NCBI RefSeq assembly: GCF_003612015.1
Contig: NZ_RARB01000011.1
Span: forward strand, 1 to 64,000
Direction of reading: 5' to 3'
From: Pantoea piersonii
GTDB lineage: Bacteria > Pseudomonadota > Gammaproteobacteria > Enterobacterales > Enterobacteriaceae
Length of the DNA: 64,000 nucleotides
Shown: positions 43,246 through 53,213 of the stretch, piece after piece
Numbering within the stretch: the stretch's first letter is position 1
Layout: every line of letters begins with the position of its first letter
Program-made: the position numbers and the translations under genes
The notes under the pieces: generated by a model
What the model was told of the DNA's origin: nothing
The model's input: only the letters and a program-made list of their open reading frames with translations
Databases searched by the model: none

Positions 43246-44235
43246 TTACAGCAGTATACCTTCAATAGCGGAAAGCTCAGCGATAGTGAAGTGGCGGTTC
43301 GCCAGCATATCCACCGCATCGTCGATCTGCGCGGTTTTGCTTGCGCCAATCAAGACGGAGGTCATGCGGTCGTCGCGCAGCGCCCACGCCAGCGCCATCT
43401 GCGCCAGCTTCTGGCCGCGCTGTTGCGCAATCTCATTCAGCCTGCGCACTTTTTCCATTTTCTCATCGGTGAGCTGCTCCTCGCGCAGGAATTTACTGCC
43501 GCTGGCAACGCGCGAATCCTGCGGAATGCCCTGCAGGTAACGGTCGGTCAACACGCCGCCCGCCAGCGGAGAGAAGGCGATGCAGCCGACGCCATTGTCG
43601 CCTAAGGTATCCAGCAGGCCGTTTTCCGGGCCGCGTTCAAACATCGAATAGCGCGGCTGGTGGATCAGGCAGGGGGTGCCCAGATCGCGCAGGATCGCGA
43701 TCGCTTCCGCCGCGCGATCCGCCGGATAGTTAGAGATAGCGGCATAGAGCGCCTTGCCCTGACGCACCACCTGATCCAGCGCGCGCATGGTCTCTTCCAG
43801 CGGCGTCTCCGGGTCCGGGCGATGGTGATAAAAGATATCGACATACTCCAGCCCCATGCGTTTCAGGCTCTGATCGAGGCTGGAGATAAGGTATTTACGC
43901 GAGCCCCAGTCACCGTAAGGGCCGTCCCACATGGTGTAGCCCGCTTTGGTGGAGATCACCAGTTCGTCGCGGCAGGCGCGGAAATCTTCGCGCAGGATGC
44001 GGCCAAAGTTCTCTTCCGCCGAGCCCGGCGGCGGGCCGTAGTTGTTCGCCAGATCAAAATGGGTAATGCCGCGATCGAACGCATGGCGCAGCAGTTCGCG
44101 GCTGTTATCGACGCGCGTGCTGTCGCCAAAGTTATGCCACAGGCCAAGCGAAATTGCGGGCAGCTTTAGCCCGCTGCGGCCGCTGCGGCGGTATTCCATC
44201 TGCTGATAACGGCCGGGATGCGGAAGGTAGGTCAT
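43246..44235 (-). CDS. gpr: L-glyceraldehyde 3-phosphate reductase-like aldo/keto reductase (YghZ/Gpr)
   Basis: A 329-residue aldo-keto reductase, close to E. coli YghZ (346): SLGLWHNFGDS, ITHFDLANNYGPPPGSAEENFGRILREDF, VISTKAGYTMWDGPYGDWGSRKYLISSLDQSLKRMGLEYVDIFYHH split over the TIM barrel. The catalytic Asp/Tyr lie in the ANNYG region and Lys in STKAG. It detoxifies L-glyceraldehyde-3-phosphate or methylglyoxal with NADPH. It is shorter than YghZ at the C-terminus. A GalR-like operator lies 47 bp upstream. Confidence 0.87.
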   Translation of the reverse strand: MTYLPHPGRYQQMEYRRSGRSGLKLPAISLGLWHNFGDSTRVDNSRELLRHAFDRGITHFDLANNYGPPPGSAEENFGRILREDFRACRDELVISTKAGYTMWDGPYGDWGSRKYLISSLDQSLKRMGLEYVDIFYHHRPDPETPLEETMRALDQVVRQGKALYAAISNYPADRAAEAIAILRDLGTPCLIHQPRYSMFERGPENGLLDTLGDNGVGCIAFSPLAGGVLTDRYLQGIPQDSRVASGSKFLREEQLTDEKMEKVRRLNEIAQQRGQKLAQMALAWALRDDRMTSVLIGASKTAQIDDAVDMLANRHFTIAELSAIEGILL

Positions 44236-44281
44236 ACGGCGTTCCTGTCTCAGGGAAGAATTTTCAAGCGCAAGAATAGCA

Positions 44282-44297
44282 GTGTATACGTTTACAC
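44282..44297. promoter_or_regulatory. GalR/LacI-type operator-like site between gpr and ipdC
   Basis: GTGTATACGTTTACAC matches the E. coli GalR/GalS consensus GTGTAANCGNTTACAC at all but one fixed position. It sits 47 bp before gpr and 155 bp before ipdC. The same bases include a TTTACA half-site, as does 44326-44331, so TyrR half-sites for ipdC are an alternative reading. Confidence 0.5.
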
Positions 44298-44452
44298 ACA
44301 GTCACAACGCGTCGCAGATCGCTTATTTACAGAATAATCCCCCATCGTAACGCCGGGTTGCCACTTTTTTGTTCAGCTGATTGCGCTGCTTTCTAGCCGG
44401 TCTGGCAGCATAGTAGATACTCAAACCAGACATCTGGTGAAAGGAGTGGCAT

Positions 44453-46105
44453 ATGCAACGCTTTACCGTAGGAGATTATCTGCTGACGCGCCTGCAGGAG
44501 ATAGGCATCGGCCATCTGTTTGGCGTGCCGGGCGACTATAACCTGCAGTTTCTCGATCGCGTTATCGCGCATCAGGATATCGGCTGGGTCGGCTGCGCCA
44601 ACGAACTTAACGCGGCCTACGCCGCGGACGGCTACGCACGCTGTCGCGGGGCGGCGGCGCTGCTGACCACCTTCGGCGTCGGCGAGCTGAGCGCCATCAA
44701 CGGTATTGCCGGCAGCTTCGCCGAATATGTGCCGGTGATCCAGATTGTGGGCGCCCCCGCGAGTGAGGCGCAAAAGCGGGGCGACTGCGTGCACCATTCG
44801 CTCGGGGATGGCGATTTTCGTCATTTTTTGCGTATGGCGGGCGACGTTAACGCGGCGACGGCACAGCTCAGTGCGGGCAACGCCACGGCGGAGATCGATC
44901 GGGTGCTGGCCACGGCGATGCGGGAAAAGCGTCCCGGCTATCTGATGCTGGCGGTAGACGTCGCTGAAGCGGAGGTCGCGCCGCCAGCCGCGCCGCTCGA
45001 CGTCGCGCCGATCTCCAGCGAGCAGGCGCGCCGGGCGTTCCGCGCCGCTGCTGAACAGCTGCTGGGGCAGGCGCGTCGCGTTGCGCTGCTGGCTGATTTT
45101 CTTGCCGGACGCTGGGGCCAGCAGGAGGCGCTGGCCCGTCTGCGCCAGCGGCGCGCCATTCCCTGCGCCACGCTGCTGATGGGCAAAGGAGTGCTGGACG
45201 AGCAGCAGCCAGGCTACGTCGGCACCTACGCCGCGGCGGGCAGCGAGAGCGGGGTCAGCGAAGCGATCGAGCAGACGGATGTGACGCTCTGCGTCGGCGT
45301 GCGTTTCACCGACACTCTGACGGCGGGCTTTACCCAAAACTTTGCCCCTTCGCAGCTAATCGATCTCCAGCCTTTCGCCGCCAGTGTGGCGGGCGAACGT
45401 TTTGCGCCGCTCACTATGGCGGATGCGCTAAGCGAGCTGGAAACGCTTTTCGCGCGTTACGGCGAACGCTGGGCGCTGGCGCCGCACGCGCCGCTCGCCG
45501 AGGCGGTAGATGAGGCAGCGTATATCAGTCAGACCGCCTTCTGGCGCGCGATGCAGCACTTTTTGCAGCCGGGCGACATTATCCTTGCCGATCAGGGTAC
45601 CGCCGCCTTCGGCGCGGCGGCGCTGCGTTTGCCGCCCGGCGCGCAGCTGCTGGTGCAGCCGCTCTGGGGTTCTATTGGCTATACTTTACCCGCAGCCTTT
45701 GGCGCGCAAACCGCCGCGCCCGCGCAGCGGGTGATCCTGATTACAGGCGACGGCTCGGCGCAGCTGACCATTCAGGAGTTAGGCTCGATGTTGCGGGACG
45801 GGCAGAGGCCCGTTATTTTCCTGCTGAACAACGAGGGCTATACGGTGGAGCGCGCCATCCACGGCGCCACGCAGCGTTATAATGATATTGCGCAGTGGAA
45901 CTGGACCGCGCTGCCGCAGGCGTTTTGTCTGCATGGGCAGGCGCAGAGCTGGCGCGTCACCGAGTGCGTGCAGCTCGAGGAAGTGATGGCGCGCCTGCAG
46001 GCGCCCGACTGCCTGACGCTGATTGAGGTGGCGATGCACAAAGACGATCTGCCGCCGTTGTTGCGTAAGGTGACGGCTTGTCTGGCGCAGCGCAACGGGG
46101 GATAA
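44453..46105 (+). CDS. ipdC: Indole-3-pyruvate decarboxylase (alpha-keto acid decarboxylase)
   Basis: A 550-residue thiamine-diphosphate enzyme. It converts indolepyruvate to indoleacetaldehyde, the key step of the tryptophan route to auxin in plant-associated enterobacteria, and may accept other aromatic keto acids. Motifs: catalytic Glu in [16 protein letters not shown] (near 50), the HH pair in CVHHSLGDG (near 113), and the ThDP/Mg motif [16 protein letters not shown]...LLNNEGYT (about 432-465). AGGAG precedes the ATG. The position next to glk is typical of Pantoea and Enterobacter relatives. Confidence 0.9.
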   Translation: MQRFTVGDYLLTRLQEIGIGHLFGVPGDYNLQFLDRVIAHQDIGWVGCANELNAAYAADGYARCRGAAALLTTFGVGELSAINGIAGSFAEYVPVIQIVGAPASEAQKRGDCVHHSLGDGDFRHFLRMAGDVNAATAQLSAGNATAEIDRVLATAMREKRPGYLMLAVDVAEAEVAPPAAPLDVAPISSEQARRAFRAAAEQLLGQARRVALLADFLAGRWGQQEALARLRQRRAIPCATLLMGKGVLDEQQPGYVGTYAAAGSESGVSEAIEQTDVTLCVGVRFTDTLTAGFTQNFAPSQLIDLQPFAASVAGERFAPLTMADALSELETLFARYGERWALAPHAPLAEAVDEAAYISQTAFWRAMQHFLQPGDIILADQGTAAFGAAALRLPPGAQLLVQPLWGSIGYTLPAAFGAQTAAPAQRVILITGDGSAQLTIQELGSMLRDGQRPVIFLLNNEGYTVERAIHGATQRYNDIAQWNWTALPQAFCLHGQAQSWRVTECVQLEEVMARLQAPDCLTLIEVAMHKDDLPPLLRKVTACLAQRNGG

Positions 46106-46166
46106 GATTCGGAGTGTTGCCGCTGTCAAGCGGCTTGCCGGACGGGTAGGCTGTGCGCACCACCTT

Positions 46167-46204
46167 CAACGCTCGTCTTTTGTCGCGGCGAGCGTTGTTG
46201 TTTT
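46167..46204 (+). terminator. Terminator after ipdC
   Basis: CAACGCTCG / CGAGCGTTG, a 9-bp stem with a 13-nt loop, followed by TTGTTTT. It separates ipdC from glk. Confidence 0.75.
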
Positions 46205-46262
46205 ACCGGCAGACTTTTATAGTGTCCTGCATCTTAGGGACCCCAAGCGGAGCAACAAAAGA

Positions 46263-47228
46263 ATGACAACTTATGCCCTGGTCGGCGACGTCGGCGGCAC
46301 CAACGCGCGACTCGCCCTGTGTGAGGTGGAAACCGGCAGCATCTCCCAGGCCCAAACATTCTCAACTTCAGATTATGACAGCCTCGAAGCCGTCATCCGC
46401 CACTATCTTGGCGAGCAGCTGAAAGACGTTAAAGACGGCTGCATCGCCATTGCTTGCCCTATCACGGAAGACTGGGTCGAAATGACCAACCATGACTGGG
46501 CTTTTTCCACCAGCAAAATGAAAGCCAGCCTTGGCTTTGATCACCTTGAAATCATTAACGACTTCACCGCCGTTTCGATGGCGATCCCGATGCTGACCGC
46601 CGATCATGTGATTCAGTTCGGCGGCGGCGAGCCGGTGAAGGATAAGCCCATCGCGATTTATGGCGCGGGCACCGGGCTGGGCGTCAGCCATCTGGTGCAC
46701 GTTGACCGCCGCTGGGTCAGCCTGCCGGGCGAGGGCGGCCACGTCGATTTCGCCGCCAACAGCGATGAAGAAGATTTGATTCTGGAGGTGCTGCGCGCCG
46801 AACTGGGCCACGTCTCTGCCGAGCGCGTGCTCTCCGGCGCCGGACTGGTGAATCTCTACCGCGCTATCGTGAAGGCGGACAATCGCGTGCCGGAAAACCT
46901 TAAGCCGAAGGATGTCTCCGAACGCGCGCTGGCCGACAGCTGCATCGACTGCCGTCGCGCGCTGTCGCTGTTCTGCGTCATTATGGGACGTTTTGGCGGC
47001 AACCTGGCGCTGAACCTCGGCACCTTCGGCGGCGTTTATATCGCTGGCGGCATCGTGCCGCGCTTCCTCGAGTTCTTCAAGGCTTCCGGCTTCCGCGCCG
47101 CCTTTGAAGATAAAGGGCGCTTCCGCGACTACGTTTCCCGCATTCCGGTCTATATGATCACCCACGATCAGCCTGGCCTGCTGGGCGCAGGCGCGCATCT
47201 GCGCCAGACGCTGGGACGTATTCTGTAA
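46263..47228 (+). CDS. glk: Glucokinase
   Basis: A 321-residue hexokinase-fold kinase that phosphorylates internal glucose to glucose-6-phosphate, equal in length to E. coli Glk. The ATP phosphate loop is [16 protein letters not shown] at the N-terminus, the sugar site includes [11 protein letters not shown] near 100 and [10 protein letters not shown] near 157, and the second nucleotide region is [12 protein letters not shown]. It is followed by a strong terminator. Confidence 0.96.
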   Translation: MTTYALVGDVGGTNARLALCEVETGSISQAQTFSTSDYDSLEAVIRHYLGEQLKDVKDGCIAIACPITEDWVEMTNHDWAFSTSKMKASLGFDHLEIINDFTAVSMAIPMLTADHVIQFGGGEPVKDKPIAIYGAGTGLGVSHLVHVDRRWVSLPGEGGHVDFAANSDEEDLILEVLRAELGHVSAERVLSGAGLVNLYRAIVKADNRVPENLKPKDVSERALADSCIDCRRALSLFCVIMGRFGGNLALNLGTFGGVYIAGGIVPRFLEFFKASGFRAAFEDKGRFRDYVSRIPVYMITHDQPGLLGAGAHLRQTLGRIL

Positions 47229-47238
47229 AACGCTTCTG

Positions 47239-47263
47239 AAACGGCCTGCGGGCCGTTTTTTTT
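47239..47263 (+). terminator. Terminator after glk
   Basis: AAACGGCC-TGCG-GGCCGTTT followed by a run of T; strong form. Confidence 0.85.
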
Positions 47264-47311
47264 AGATGGCGGCTGACCTCTCTACGCGCATAAGTTTCAA
47301 AGCCTGTTTAG

Positions 47312-48037
47312 CTACAGGCGCATCAGCTCGCGGAAGCGCTTCGCCTTGCTGCGGCTGACCGGTACCTGAAACGCCAGATCGCGTAGCCTGAGCAGGTAAG
47401 TGTTGTTAAACCAGGGCTCTATCTCGGAGATCTTGCTCAGGTTAACGCAGTAAGAGCGATGACAGCGGAAAAAGCTCTGCTCCGGTAGCCGGGCGCAGAA
47501 CTCGCTGATGCTCATCGACATCACATAGGCCTCGCGCCGCGTATAGACGAACGTCAGCTTCTCATGCGCCTCCACGTAGTAGATATCGTTGATATCCGTC
47601 ACGATGATACGCTCATCTTTCACCAGATTGACGGTCTGCGGGCTGCCGGAAACCGGCGTCTGCGTGACAGCCTGCTGTTGCCCGACCGCTTCCAGCTTGT
47701 TAAGCATGGTGACGATGCGCGCCTCATGATAGGGCTTGAGGATATAGTCAAACGCTTCCAGCTCGAAAGCCTCCACCGCATGCTCTTTCCATGCGGTAAT
47801 AAACACAATCAGCGGCCGCTGCGCGAACTGGCGAATATTCTGCGCCAGCAGCATTCCGTCGAGCGACGGAATGTTGATATCAAGAAAGATAACGTCCACG
47901 CGGTGCTGCTGCAGATATTTCAGCACCTCCAGCCCGTCATCAAAGCAGGCCTCAATAGCGATCCGGCTATGCTGCTGGATCATCCAGCTTAGCTCCTGCT
48001 GCGCCAGAAACTCATCTTCTACGATAATGGCCTTCAC
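47312..48037 (-). CDS. ypdB: LytTR-family response regulator YpdB
   Basis: A 241-residue response regulator. The receiver domain (1-120) has the acidic pair in VEDEF and the phospho-aspartate in [14 protein letters not shown] near 53; the C-terminal LytTR domain (about 140-241) binds DNA and has [15 protein letters not shown] and [15 protein letters not shown]. It forms the YpdA/YpdB system, which in E. coli senses pyruvate and activates yhjX. The GTG start overlaps the ypdA stop (GTGA). Confidence 0.93.
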   Translation of the reverse strand: MKAIIVEDEFLAQQELSWMIQQHSRIAIEACFDDGLEVLKYLQQHRVDVIFLDINIPSLDGMLLAQNIRQFAQRPLIVFITAWKEHAVEAFELEAFDYILKPYHEARIVTMLNKLEAVGQQQAVTQTPVSGSPQTVNLVKDERIIVTDINDIYYVEAHEKLTFVYTRREAYVMSMSISEFCARLPEQSFFRCHRSYCVNLSKISEIEPWFNNTYLLRLRDLAFQVPVSRSKAKRFRELMRL

Positions 48038-49743
48038 TGGACATTCTCCGCGATGGCAAGAGGCGGCGCGTTCAGCAGCTGTCCGCTTTTGCTCAGGGTA
48101 AAGGCGATCTCGGTGCCGGGCTGCAGCCGGGTAATTTCAAGCCCCTGGCCGGTTAACAGCCTGACGCGGTGATGCACATTCAGCAGGCCGATTTTATTGC
48201 CCGGCATCTCATTCATCGCCACGCGGCGCATCACCTCATCGCTGATGCCTGGCCCGGTATCGCGTACCGCGATGCGTACCCGATCGCCGATCGCTTTAAC
48301 GCTCAGCGTTACCACGCCTTTTCCCCGCGAGGGCTGAATGCCATGCACGATGGCGTTCTCCACCAGCGGCTGAATCAACAGGCTGGGCAGCGAAAAGTGA
48401 AGATCGTCATCAATGTCATAAATCATCGACAGCCTGTCGCCAAAACGTGCCTGCTCAATGGCGATATAGTCTTTCACCTGCCACAGGTCGCGTTTGATAT
48501 CGATAGTTTCATCATCGTTCAGCTCAAGGTTGTAACGCAGATAGCGGGAAAGGTTGATAACCAGCTGGCGCGCAGTATCAGGGTTAAGGCGAATAGAGGA
48601 GTTGATGGCGTTCAGCGCGTTAAACAGAAAATGGGGATTTATTTTACTCTGCAAGGCGCGCAGTTCCGCTTTATTGGCCATTTCGCGCAGCTGCTCGGCG
48701 CGTGAAACCTCCAGCTGGGTAGAGATAAGCTGCGACAGGCCGATCGCCATCTCTTTCAGCGAACCGGTAATGCGGTGCGCGCGGCGGTAGTAAATTTTCA
48801 GGGTGCCGGTGACCTTGCCTTTCTCCCGCAGCGGGATAACGATCATCGAGTGGATATCTTTGGTGCGATGCGCTTCATCATTATTTTTAATGATGATCTT
48901 CCCGCTGGACATCGCCTGCGCGGTGGTGGGACTGATACCGTCGTCGCCGTTCTGATAGTTCTGCTCGCCATAGCCGACATAGGCGAGAATATGGGTTTTA
49001 TTGGTAATGGCGACGGCGTCGGCGTTGATATCGCGACAGATAATCGCGCAGATGCGGCGCAGCGAGTCGCTGTTGACATCGCGGAACAACGGCAGCGTTT
49101 TGTTGGCTATCTCCAGCGCCAGCTTGGCCTGACGCGCTGCAATCGCCTCTTTTTCTCCCTCGACGCTCTGCACCAGCAGCACAATCAGACCGATGCTTGA
49201 CGCGCCGAGAATCATCGGCAGCGCAATCTCCGACACAATCGCCAGCCCAAGCGACATCGGCTTCGCCCACAGCACAATCAGCAGCATAGTCAGGCTTTCG
49301 CACAGCATGCCGCCGATAATGCCGATGCGCCAGCGCTGCGCTTTCGGTACGCGACGGTTAATGGCGCCGGAAACGCAGCCCGCGATAATGCTGGTAATTA
49401 AGCAGGGCACCGAGGTGACGCCGTGAATATCGATAAGAAAGCGATGCAGCCCGGCAATAACGCCGGTGGTGATGCCGACCCAGGGGCCGAACAGAATGCC
49501 GCCAGCCATCACGGCGATCACCCGCACGTTCAGCAGTGAACCGTCAACGTTGATGCCCGACCAGGTACTGAAGAGCGCAAACAGCGAGAAAATGGCAATA
49601 ACGGCGCCTTTTTCCAGCGGTGTATGTTCATCTTTTTGCAGCAGCTGGCGGAAAAGCGGGGTGCGGGTCAGGAAAAAGAGGCAGATCAGCATCAGGGCGG
49701 CGCGGTCGAACACCGCTAACAGCATATCGAAGTGAGAGATCAC
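48034..49743 (-). CDS. ypdA: LytS-type sensor histidine kinase YpdA
   Basis: A 569-residue membrane kinase with a 5TM-LYT sensor (about 1-190), a GAF domain (about 215-345) and a His-kinase region of the LytS type: the phospho-His lies in [19 protein letters not shown] near 385, and the ATPase G1 box is [10 protein letters not shown]. Long stretches match E. coli YpdA (565 aa), for example [13 protein letters not shown] and [15 protein letters not shown]. In E. coli it responds to extracellular pyruvate. It starts with GTG. Confidence 0.93.
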   Translation of the reverse strand: MISHFDMLLAVFDRAALMLICLFFLTRTPLFRQLLQKDEHTPLEKGAVIAIFSLFALFSTWSGINVDGSLLNVRVIAVMAGGILFGPWVGITTGVIAGLHRFLIDIHGVTSVPCLITSIIAGCVSGAINRRVPKAQRWRIGIIGGMLCESLTMLLIVLWAKPMSLGLAIVSEIALPMILGASSIGLIVLLVQSVEGEKEAIAARQAKLALEIANKTLPLFRDVNSDSLRRICAIICRDINADAVAITNKTHILAYVGYGEQNYQNGDDGISPTTAQAMSSGKIIIKNNDEAHRTKDIHSMIVIPLREKGKVTGTLKIYYRRAHRITGSLKEMAIGLSQLISTQLEVSRAEQLREMANKAELRALQSKINPHFLFNALNAINSSIRLNPDTARQLVINLSRYLRYNLELNDDETIDIKRDLWQVKDYIAIEQARFGDRLSMIYDIDDDLHFSLPSLLIQPLVENAIVHGIQPSRGKGVVTLSVKAIGDRVRIAVRDTGPGISDEVMRRVAMNEMPGNKIGLLNVHHRVRLLTGQGLEITRLQPGTEIAFTLSKSGQLLNAPPLAIAENVQ

Positions 49744-49988
49744 AGCCAGCCTTCAGGTAGCAACAGAGAGAGGGCTATCATAAAAAATGTGATCGCGATG
49801 CGCCAGCCTGCTACAAGGGTGAGCGCCGCCTTCATGTTTTGGATCAACTTTGTCGGGTAAAATAGTAAAAAGAGGAAACCTGACTGGTAAAACGGGGAAG
49901 CTTTTTTGCCGGTCGCAGGCTGGTGAGCAGGCATTGTGTTTGTTATGTTTTGACAGCCCTTATGGCTATCCGCACCTGGAGCAATTTC

Positions 49989-50513
49989 ATGCAGTTAATT
50001 ACGCCACGTCTTACGCTCACGACCCTCAAGCCCGAAGACTGGCTGCTGTTTCGCGCCGTACATGAAGATGCGGCCACCATGACCTGGGTCAGCGAAATCC
50101 CGGACGAAGCCGATTTGCGCCAGCGATTCAACGAACGCCTCGCGCCCTGGCAGGTCAGCAGTTTTCATATGCTCTGCGTAGTGGCGCGACTGCGCGACAG
50201 CGGCGAGCCGATCGGCCTGTTCGGCTGCAGCCCGGAATGGCAACCCTACCGCCAGGCTGAGGTGGGCTACATGCTGCTGCATCGCTTCTGCGGCAAGGGG
50301 TACGGCAGCGAAGCGCTGGCCGGGCTGAGCGAGTTTCTGCTGAAGGCGGGTTTCCACAAGCTTAAGGCGATGGTGGTAGAGGGAAATGTGGCGTCGCGCC
50401 GTATTCTGGAGAAGAATGGCTATGTGCTGGAGGGTACTTTACGGGATAATTATCTGCTAAACGGCGAGTGGGTGAACGATTGGGTCTTTGGTCGCCTGAA
50501 TCCGGAAAATTAA
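49989..50513 (+). CDS. GNAT family N-acetyltransferase (RimJ-like)
   Basis: A 174-residue GNAT protein of the RimJ/RimL-like group (Acetyltransf_3). The N-terminus MQLITPRLTLTTLKPED is typical; the acetyl-CoA loop is FCGKGYGSEALAGLSEFL near 105; the end contains NVASRRILEKNGYVLEGTLRD. It may acetylate protein N-termini or small molecules; no substrate can be assigned. The ATG at 49989 is preferred; in-frame starts from 49923 lack family similarity. Confidence 0.85.
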   Translation: MQLITPRLTLTTLKPEDWLLFRAVHEDAATMTWVSEIPDEADLRQRFNERLAPWQVSSFHMLCVVARLRDSGEPIGLFGCSPEWQPYRQAEVGYMLLHRFCGKGYGSEALAGLSEFLLKAGFHKLKAMVVEGNVASRRILEKNGYVLEGTLRDNYLLNGEWVNDWVFGRLNPEN

Positions 50514-50631
50514 AAAAATTTTATTCTCCCCTCGACAGCTTTGTCATCGCCGCGTTATGTTCTTTTTTCGGTCACAGTAGTGACCTGCGTCGCTCGGACG
50601 GTCCGGGCGCTTACGTATTCAAGAGGACATT

Positions 50632-51867
50632 ATGGCTGATAACAGCACACCCCGTCGTTTCTCGCGTATCGATCGCCTTCCCCCCTATGTGTTTAACATT
50701 ACCGCTGAGTTGAAGATGGCTGCGCGTCGGCGCGGCGAAGATATCATCGATCTCTCGATGGGGAACCCTGACGGCCCTACGCCGCCGCATATCGTGGAAA
50801 AACTTTGTCAGGTGGCGCAGCGCGAGGATACGCATGGCTATTCGACCTCGCGCGGTATTCCGCGTCTGCGCCGCGCCATTTCGCGCTGGTACGCCGAACG
50901 CTATCAGGTCGAGATCGATCCGGAATCCGAAGCTATCGTCACCATCGGCTCGAAAGAGGGGCTGGCGCACCTGATGCTGGCGACGCTGGATCACGGCGAT
51001 ACCGTACTGGTGCCCAATCCCAGCTACCCCATTCATATCTACGGCGCGGTAATCGCTGGCGCGCAGGTGCGCTCGGTGCCGCTGGTGGCGGGCATCGACT
51101 TCTTCGCCGAGCTGGAGCGGGCGATCCGCGAAAGCTACCCGAAACCGAAAATGATGATCCTCGGCTTTCCGTCGAACCCCACCGCGCAGTGCGTCGAACT
51201 GGACTTTTTCGAGCGGGTTATCGCGCTGGCGAAACAGTACAACGTGCTGGTGGTGCACGATCTCGCCTATGCCGATATCGTTTACGATGGCTGGAAAGCG
51301 CCTTCGATTATGCAGGTGCCTGGCGCGCGCGACGTGGCGGTTGAATTCTTCACGCTGTCGAAAAGCTACAATATGGCGGGCTGGCGCATCGGTTTTATGG
51401 TGGGCAATAAAGAGCTGGTCGCCGCGCTGGCGCGCATTAAAAGCTATCACGACTATGGCACCTTTACCCCGTTGCAGGTCGCGGCTATCGCCGCGCTGGA
51501 AGGGGACCAGCAGTGCGTGCGCGATATCGCCGAGCAGTACAAGCGTCGCCGCGACGTGCTGGTGAAAGGGCTGCATGAGGCGGGCTGGATGGTGGAGAAC
51601 CCGAAAGCGTCAATGTACGTCTGGGCGAAAATTCCCGACCGCTACGCCGCTCTCGGCTCGCTGGAGTTCGCTAAGAAGCTGCTGCAGGAGGCGAAGGTCT
51701 GCGTCTCGCCGGGTGTCGGCTTCGGCGATTACGGCGATACCCACGTGCGTTTTGCGCTGATAGAAAACAGCGATCGCATTCGTCAGGCGGTGCGGGGGAT
51801 TAAAGCGATGTTCCGCGCGGACGGTATTCTGCCGGGCAGCGTAAAAGCGGTGGAAGAGGCTGAATAA
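50632..51867 (+). CDS. alaC: Glutamate-pyruvate aminotransferase AlaC
   Basis: A 411-residue class I PLP aminotransferase that makes alanine from pyruvate and glutamate. The PLP lysine lies in [16 protein letters not shown] near 240, with N in [10 protein letters not shown] and Y/D in [11 protein letters not shown]. Length and sequence match E. coli AlaC (412), including the start [20 protein letters not shown] precedes the ATG. The order ypdAB, alaC, ypdK is that of E. coli. Confidence 0.95.
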   Translation: MADNSTPRRFSRIDRLPPYVFNITAELKMAARRRGEDIIDLSMGNPDGPTPPHIVEKLCQVAQREDTHGYSTSRGIPRLRRAISRWYAERYQVEIDPESEAIVTIGSKEGLAHLMLATLDHGDTVLVPNPSYPIHIYGAVIAGAQVRSVPLVAGIDFFAELERAIRESYPKPKMMILGFPSNPTAQCVELDFFERVIALAKQYNVLVVHDLAYADIVYDGWKAPSIMQVPGARDVAVEFFTLSKSYNMAGWRIGFMVGNKELVAALARIKSYHDYGTFTPLQVAAIAALEGDQQCVRDIAEQYKRRRDVLVKGLHEAGWMVENPKASMYVWAKIPDRYAALGSLEFAKKLLQEAKVCVSPGVGFGDYGDTHVRFALIENSDRIRQAVRGIKAMFRADGILPGSVKAVEEAE

Positions 51868-51875
51868 CACTAATC

Positions 51876-51897
51876 GGGGCGACAACGCTGTCGCCCC
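51876..51897 (+). terminator. Hairpin after alaC
   Basis: GGGGCGACA-ACGC-TGTCGCCCC is a perfect 9-bp stem between alaC and ypdK. It has no T-run on either side, so it may only be a transcript end stabiliser. Confidence 0.5.
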
Positions 51898-51909
51898 AGT
51901 GCGCTTGCG

Positions 51910-51981
51910 CTACATCATCAGCACAAAGGTGCCGACCCACAGCAGCACAAAGAAAGAGATTCCCATCAAGGCGTATTTCAC
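51910..51981 (-). CDS. ypdK: Small membrane protein YpdK
   Basis: A 23-residue hydrophobic peptide (V/M-KYALMGISFFVLLWVGTFVL-MM), one membrane helix, matching E. coli YpdK, a stress-related microprotein beside alaC. GTG at 51981 has a perfect GAGGAG site 6 nt upstream. The same frame stays open to an ATG at 52056, which would give a 48-residue form with a basic N-terminus, but that start has no good ribosome binding site. Confidence 0.82.
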   Translation of the reverse strand: MKYALMGISFFVLLWVGTFVLMM

Positions 51982-52180
51982 AAACAACTCCTCTGAGCGG
52001 TTACGACGAGAGCGATCCCAGGCCAGCGCAACGCGAACAGATTGAGAAAAACGCATCAGGTCATCATCGCCTCAGGCATTTTCTCAGGTCGTTCTGAGTA
52101 ACTCAGAACAGGATCGAGCGCTAATTTACGCGTAATCGATCCTAAAATAAATAGGACCATTATGAGAGATGCATCACGCT

Positions 52181-53209
52181 TTACTCTGCTTCAATCTCAG
52201 GGATCGCCGACATACCAACCCGCAGCTGCGACAGGCCAGGCTGGTTCGTATCCAGCGCGATTTTCACCGGAAGCCGCTGGACGACCTTAGTATAGTTACC
52301 TGTCGCGTTATCGGGTGAAATCGCCGAGAAGGTCGCACCCGTCGCCGGCGCGATACTGTCGACATGGCCAGTAAAATGTTTGCCCGGCAGTGCATCGATG
52401 GTGATATGCACCCGCTGTCCCTGGCGCACGTCGCTGAGCTGCGTCTCCAGATAGTTCGCCGTAATATAGGTTTGCTGCAGCGGCACCACCGCCAGCAGAC
52501 GCGTCCCGGCGGAAACGTAAGCGCCGACGCGCGCCGCACGCTGACCCACCATGCCATCCACCGGCGCAACGATGCGCGTATAAGAGAGGTTCAGGCGCGC
52601 CTGATCCACGCTCGCCTGCGCTGCTGCCACATCCGCCTGTGCCTGACGAACCGCCGCCTGCAGCACGCCGATCTCTTTCACGGCGGAGAGTAGGGCAGCC
52701 TGACTCTGGCGTACCGCCGCAGCGGCGGAGCGCTGGGTCGAGCTCGCCTTCTGCTGATCGTCAGCGGCAACGGTGCCGCTTTTATACAGGCGGTTGTAGC
52801 GCTCGGCGTTCTGACCGGCATATTGCGCGGTCGCCTGGTTAGCCGCCAGGGTCGCCTTTGACTGCTCAATAGCTGACTGCTGCTGCTCCAGCTGCGCCTG
52901 GCTGCTGAGTAATTTCGCCTGGCTGACCTGCAAATCCGCCTCGGCGCTCTCCAGCGCCACGCGATAGTCGCGGTCGTCCAGCGTCGCCAGCACGTCGCCC
53001 GATTTTACCTGCTGGTTATCCTGTACCTTCACCTCGGCGATATAGCCAGAAACTTTCGGCGCCACCAGCGTGTAGTCGGCGTTGACGTAAGCATCATTGG
53101 TGCGGTGATCGTTGCCGGTCATCGTTGACCAGATAAAAAACGCGATGGCCAGCAAAACCAGCAACAACAGGCTCAGCAGCACGGTTTTTCTCATTACTAA
53201 AGCACGCAT
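52181..53209 (-). CDS. HlyD/EmrA-family efflux periplasmic adaptor
   Basis: A 342-residue membrane-fusion protein. An N-terminal membrane anchor (about 8-28) is followed by a biotinyl-lipoyl half motif (VAPKVSGYIAEVKVQDNQQV), a long alpha-helical hairpin rich in A, Q and S (about 90-210) and beta-barrel segments (RIVAPVDGMVGQRAARVGAYV). It bridges an MFS pump to an outer-membrane channel. It lies 4 bp after the MFS gene, so the two work together. ATG at 53191 is an alternative start. Confidence 0.88.
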   Translation of the reverse strand: MRALVMRKTVLLSLLLLVLLAIAFFIWSTMTGNDHRTNDAYVNADYTLVAPKVSGYIAEVKVQDNQQVKSGDVLATLDDRDYRVALESAEADLQVSQAKLLSSQAQLEQQQSAIEQSKATLAANQATAQYAGQNAERYNRLYKSGTVAADDQQKASSTQRSAAAAVRQSQAALLSAVKEIGVLQAAVRQAQADVAAAQASVDQARLNLSYTRIVAPVDGMVGQRAARVGAYVSAGTRLLAVVPLQQTYITANYLETQLSDVRQGQRVHITIDALPGKHFTGHVDSIAPATGATFSAISPDNATGNYTKVVQRLPVKIALDTNQPGLSQLRVGMSAIPEIEAE

Positions 53210-53213
53210 AATC

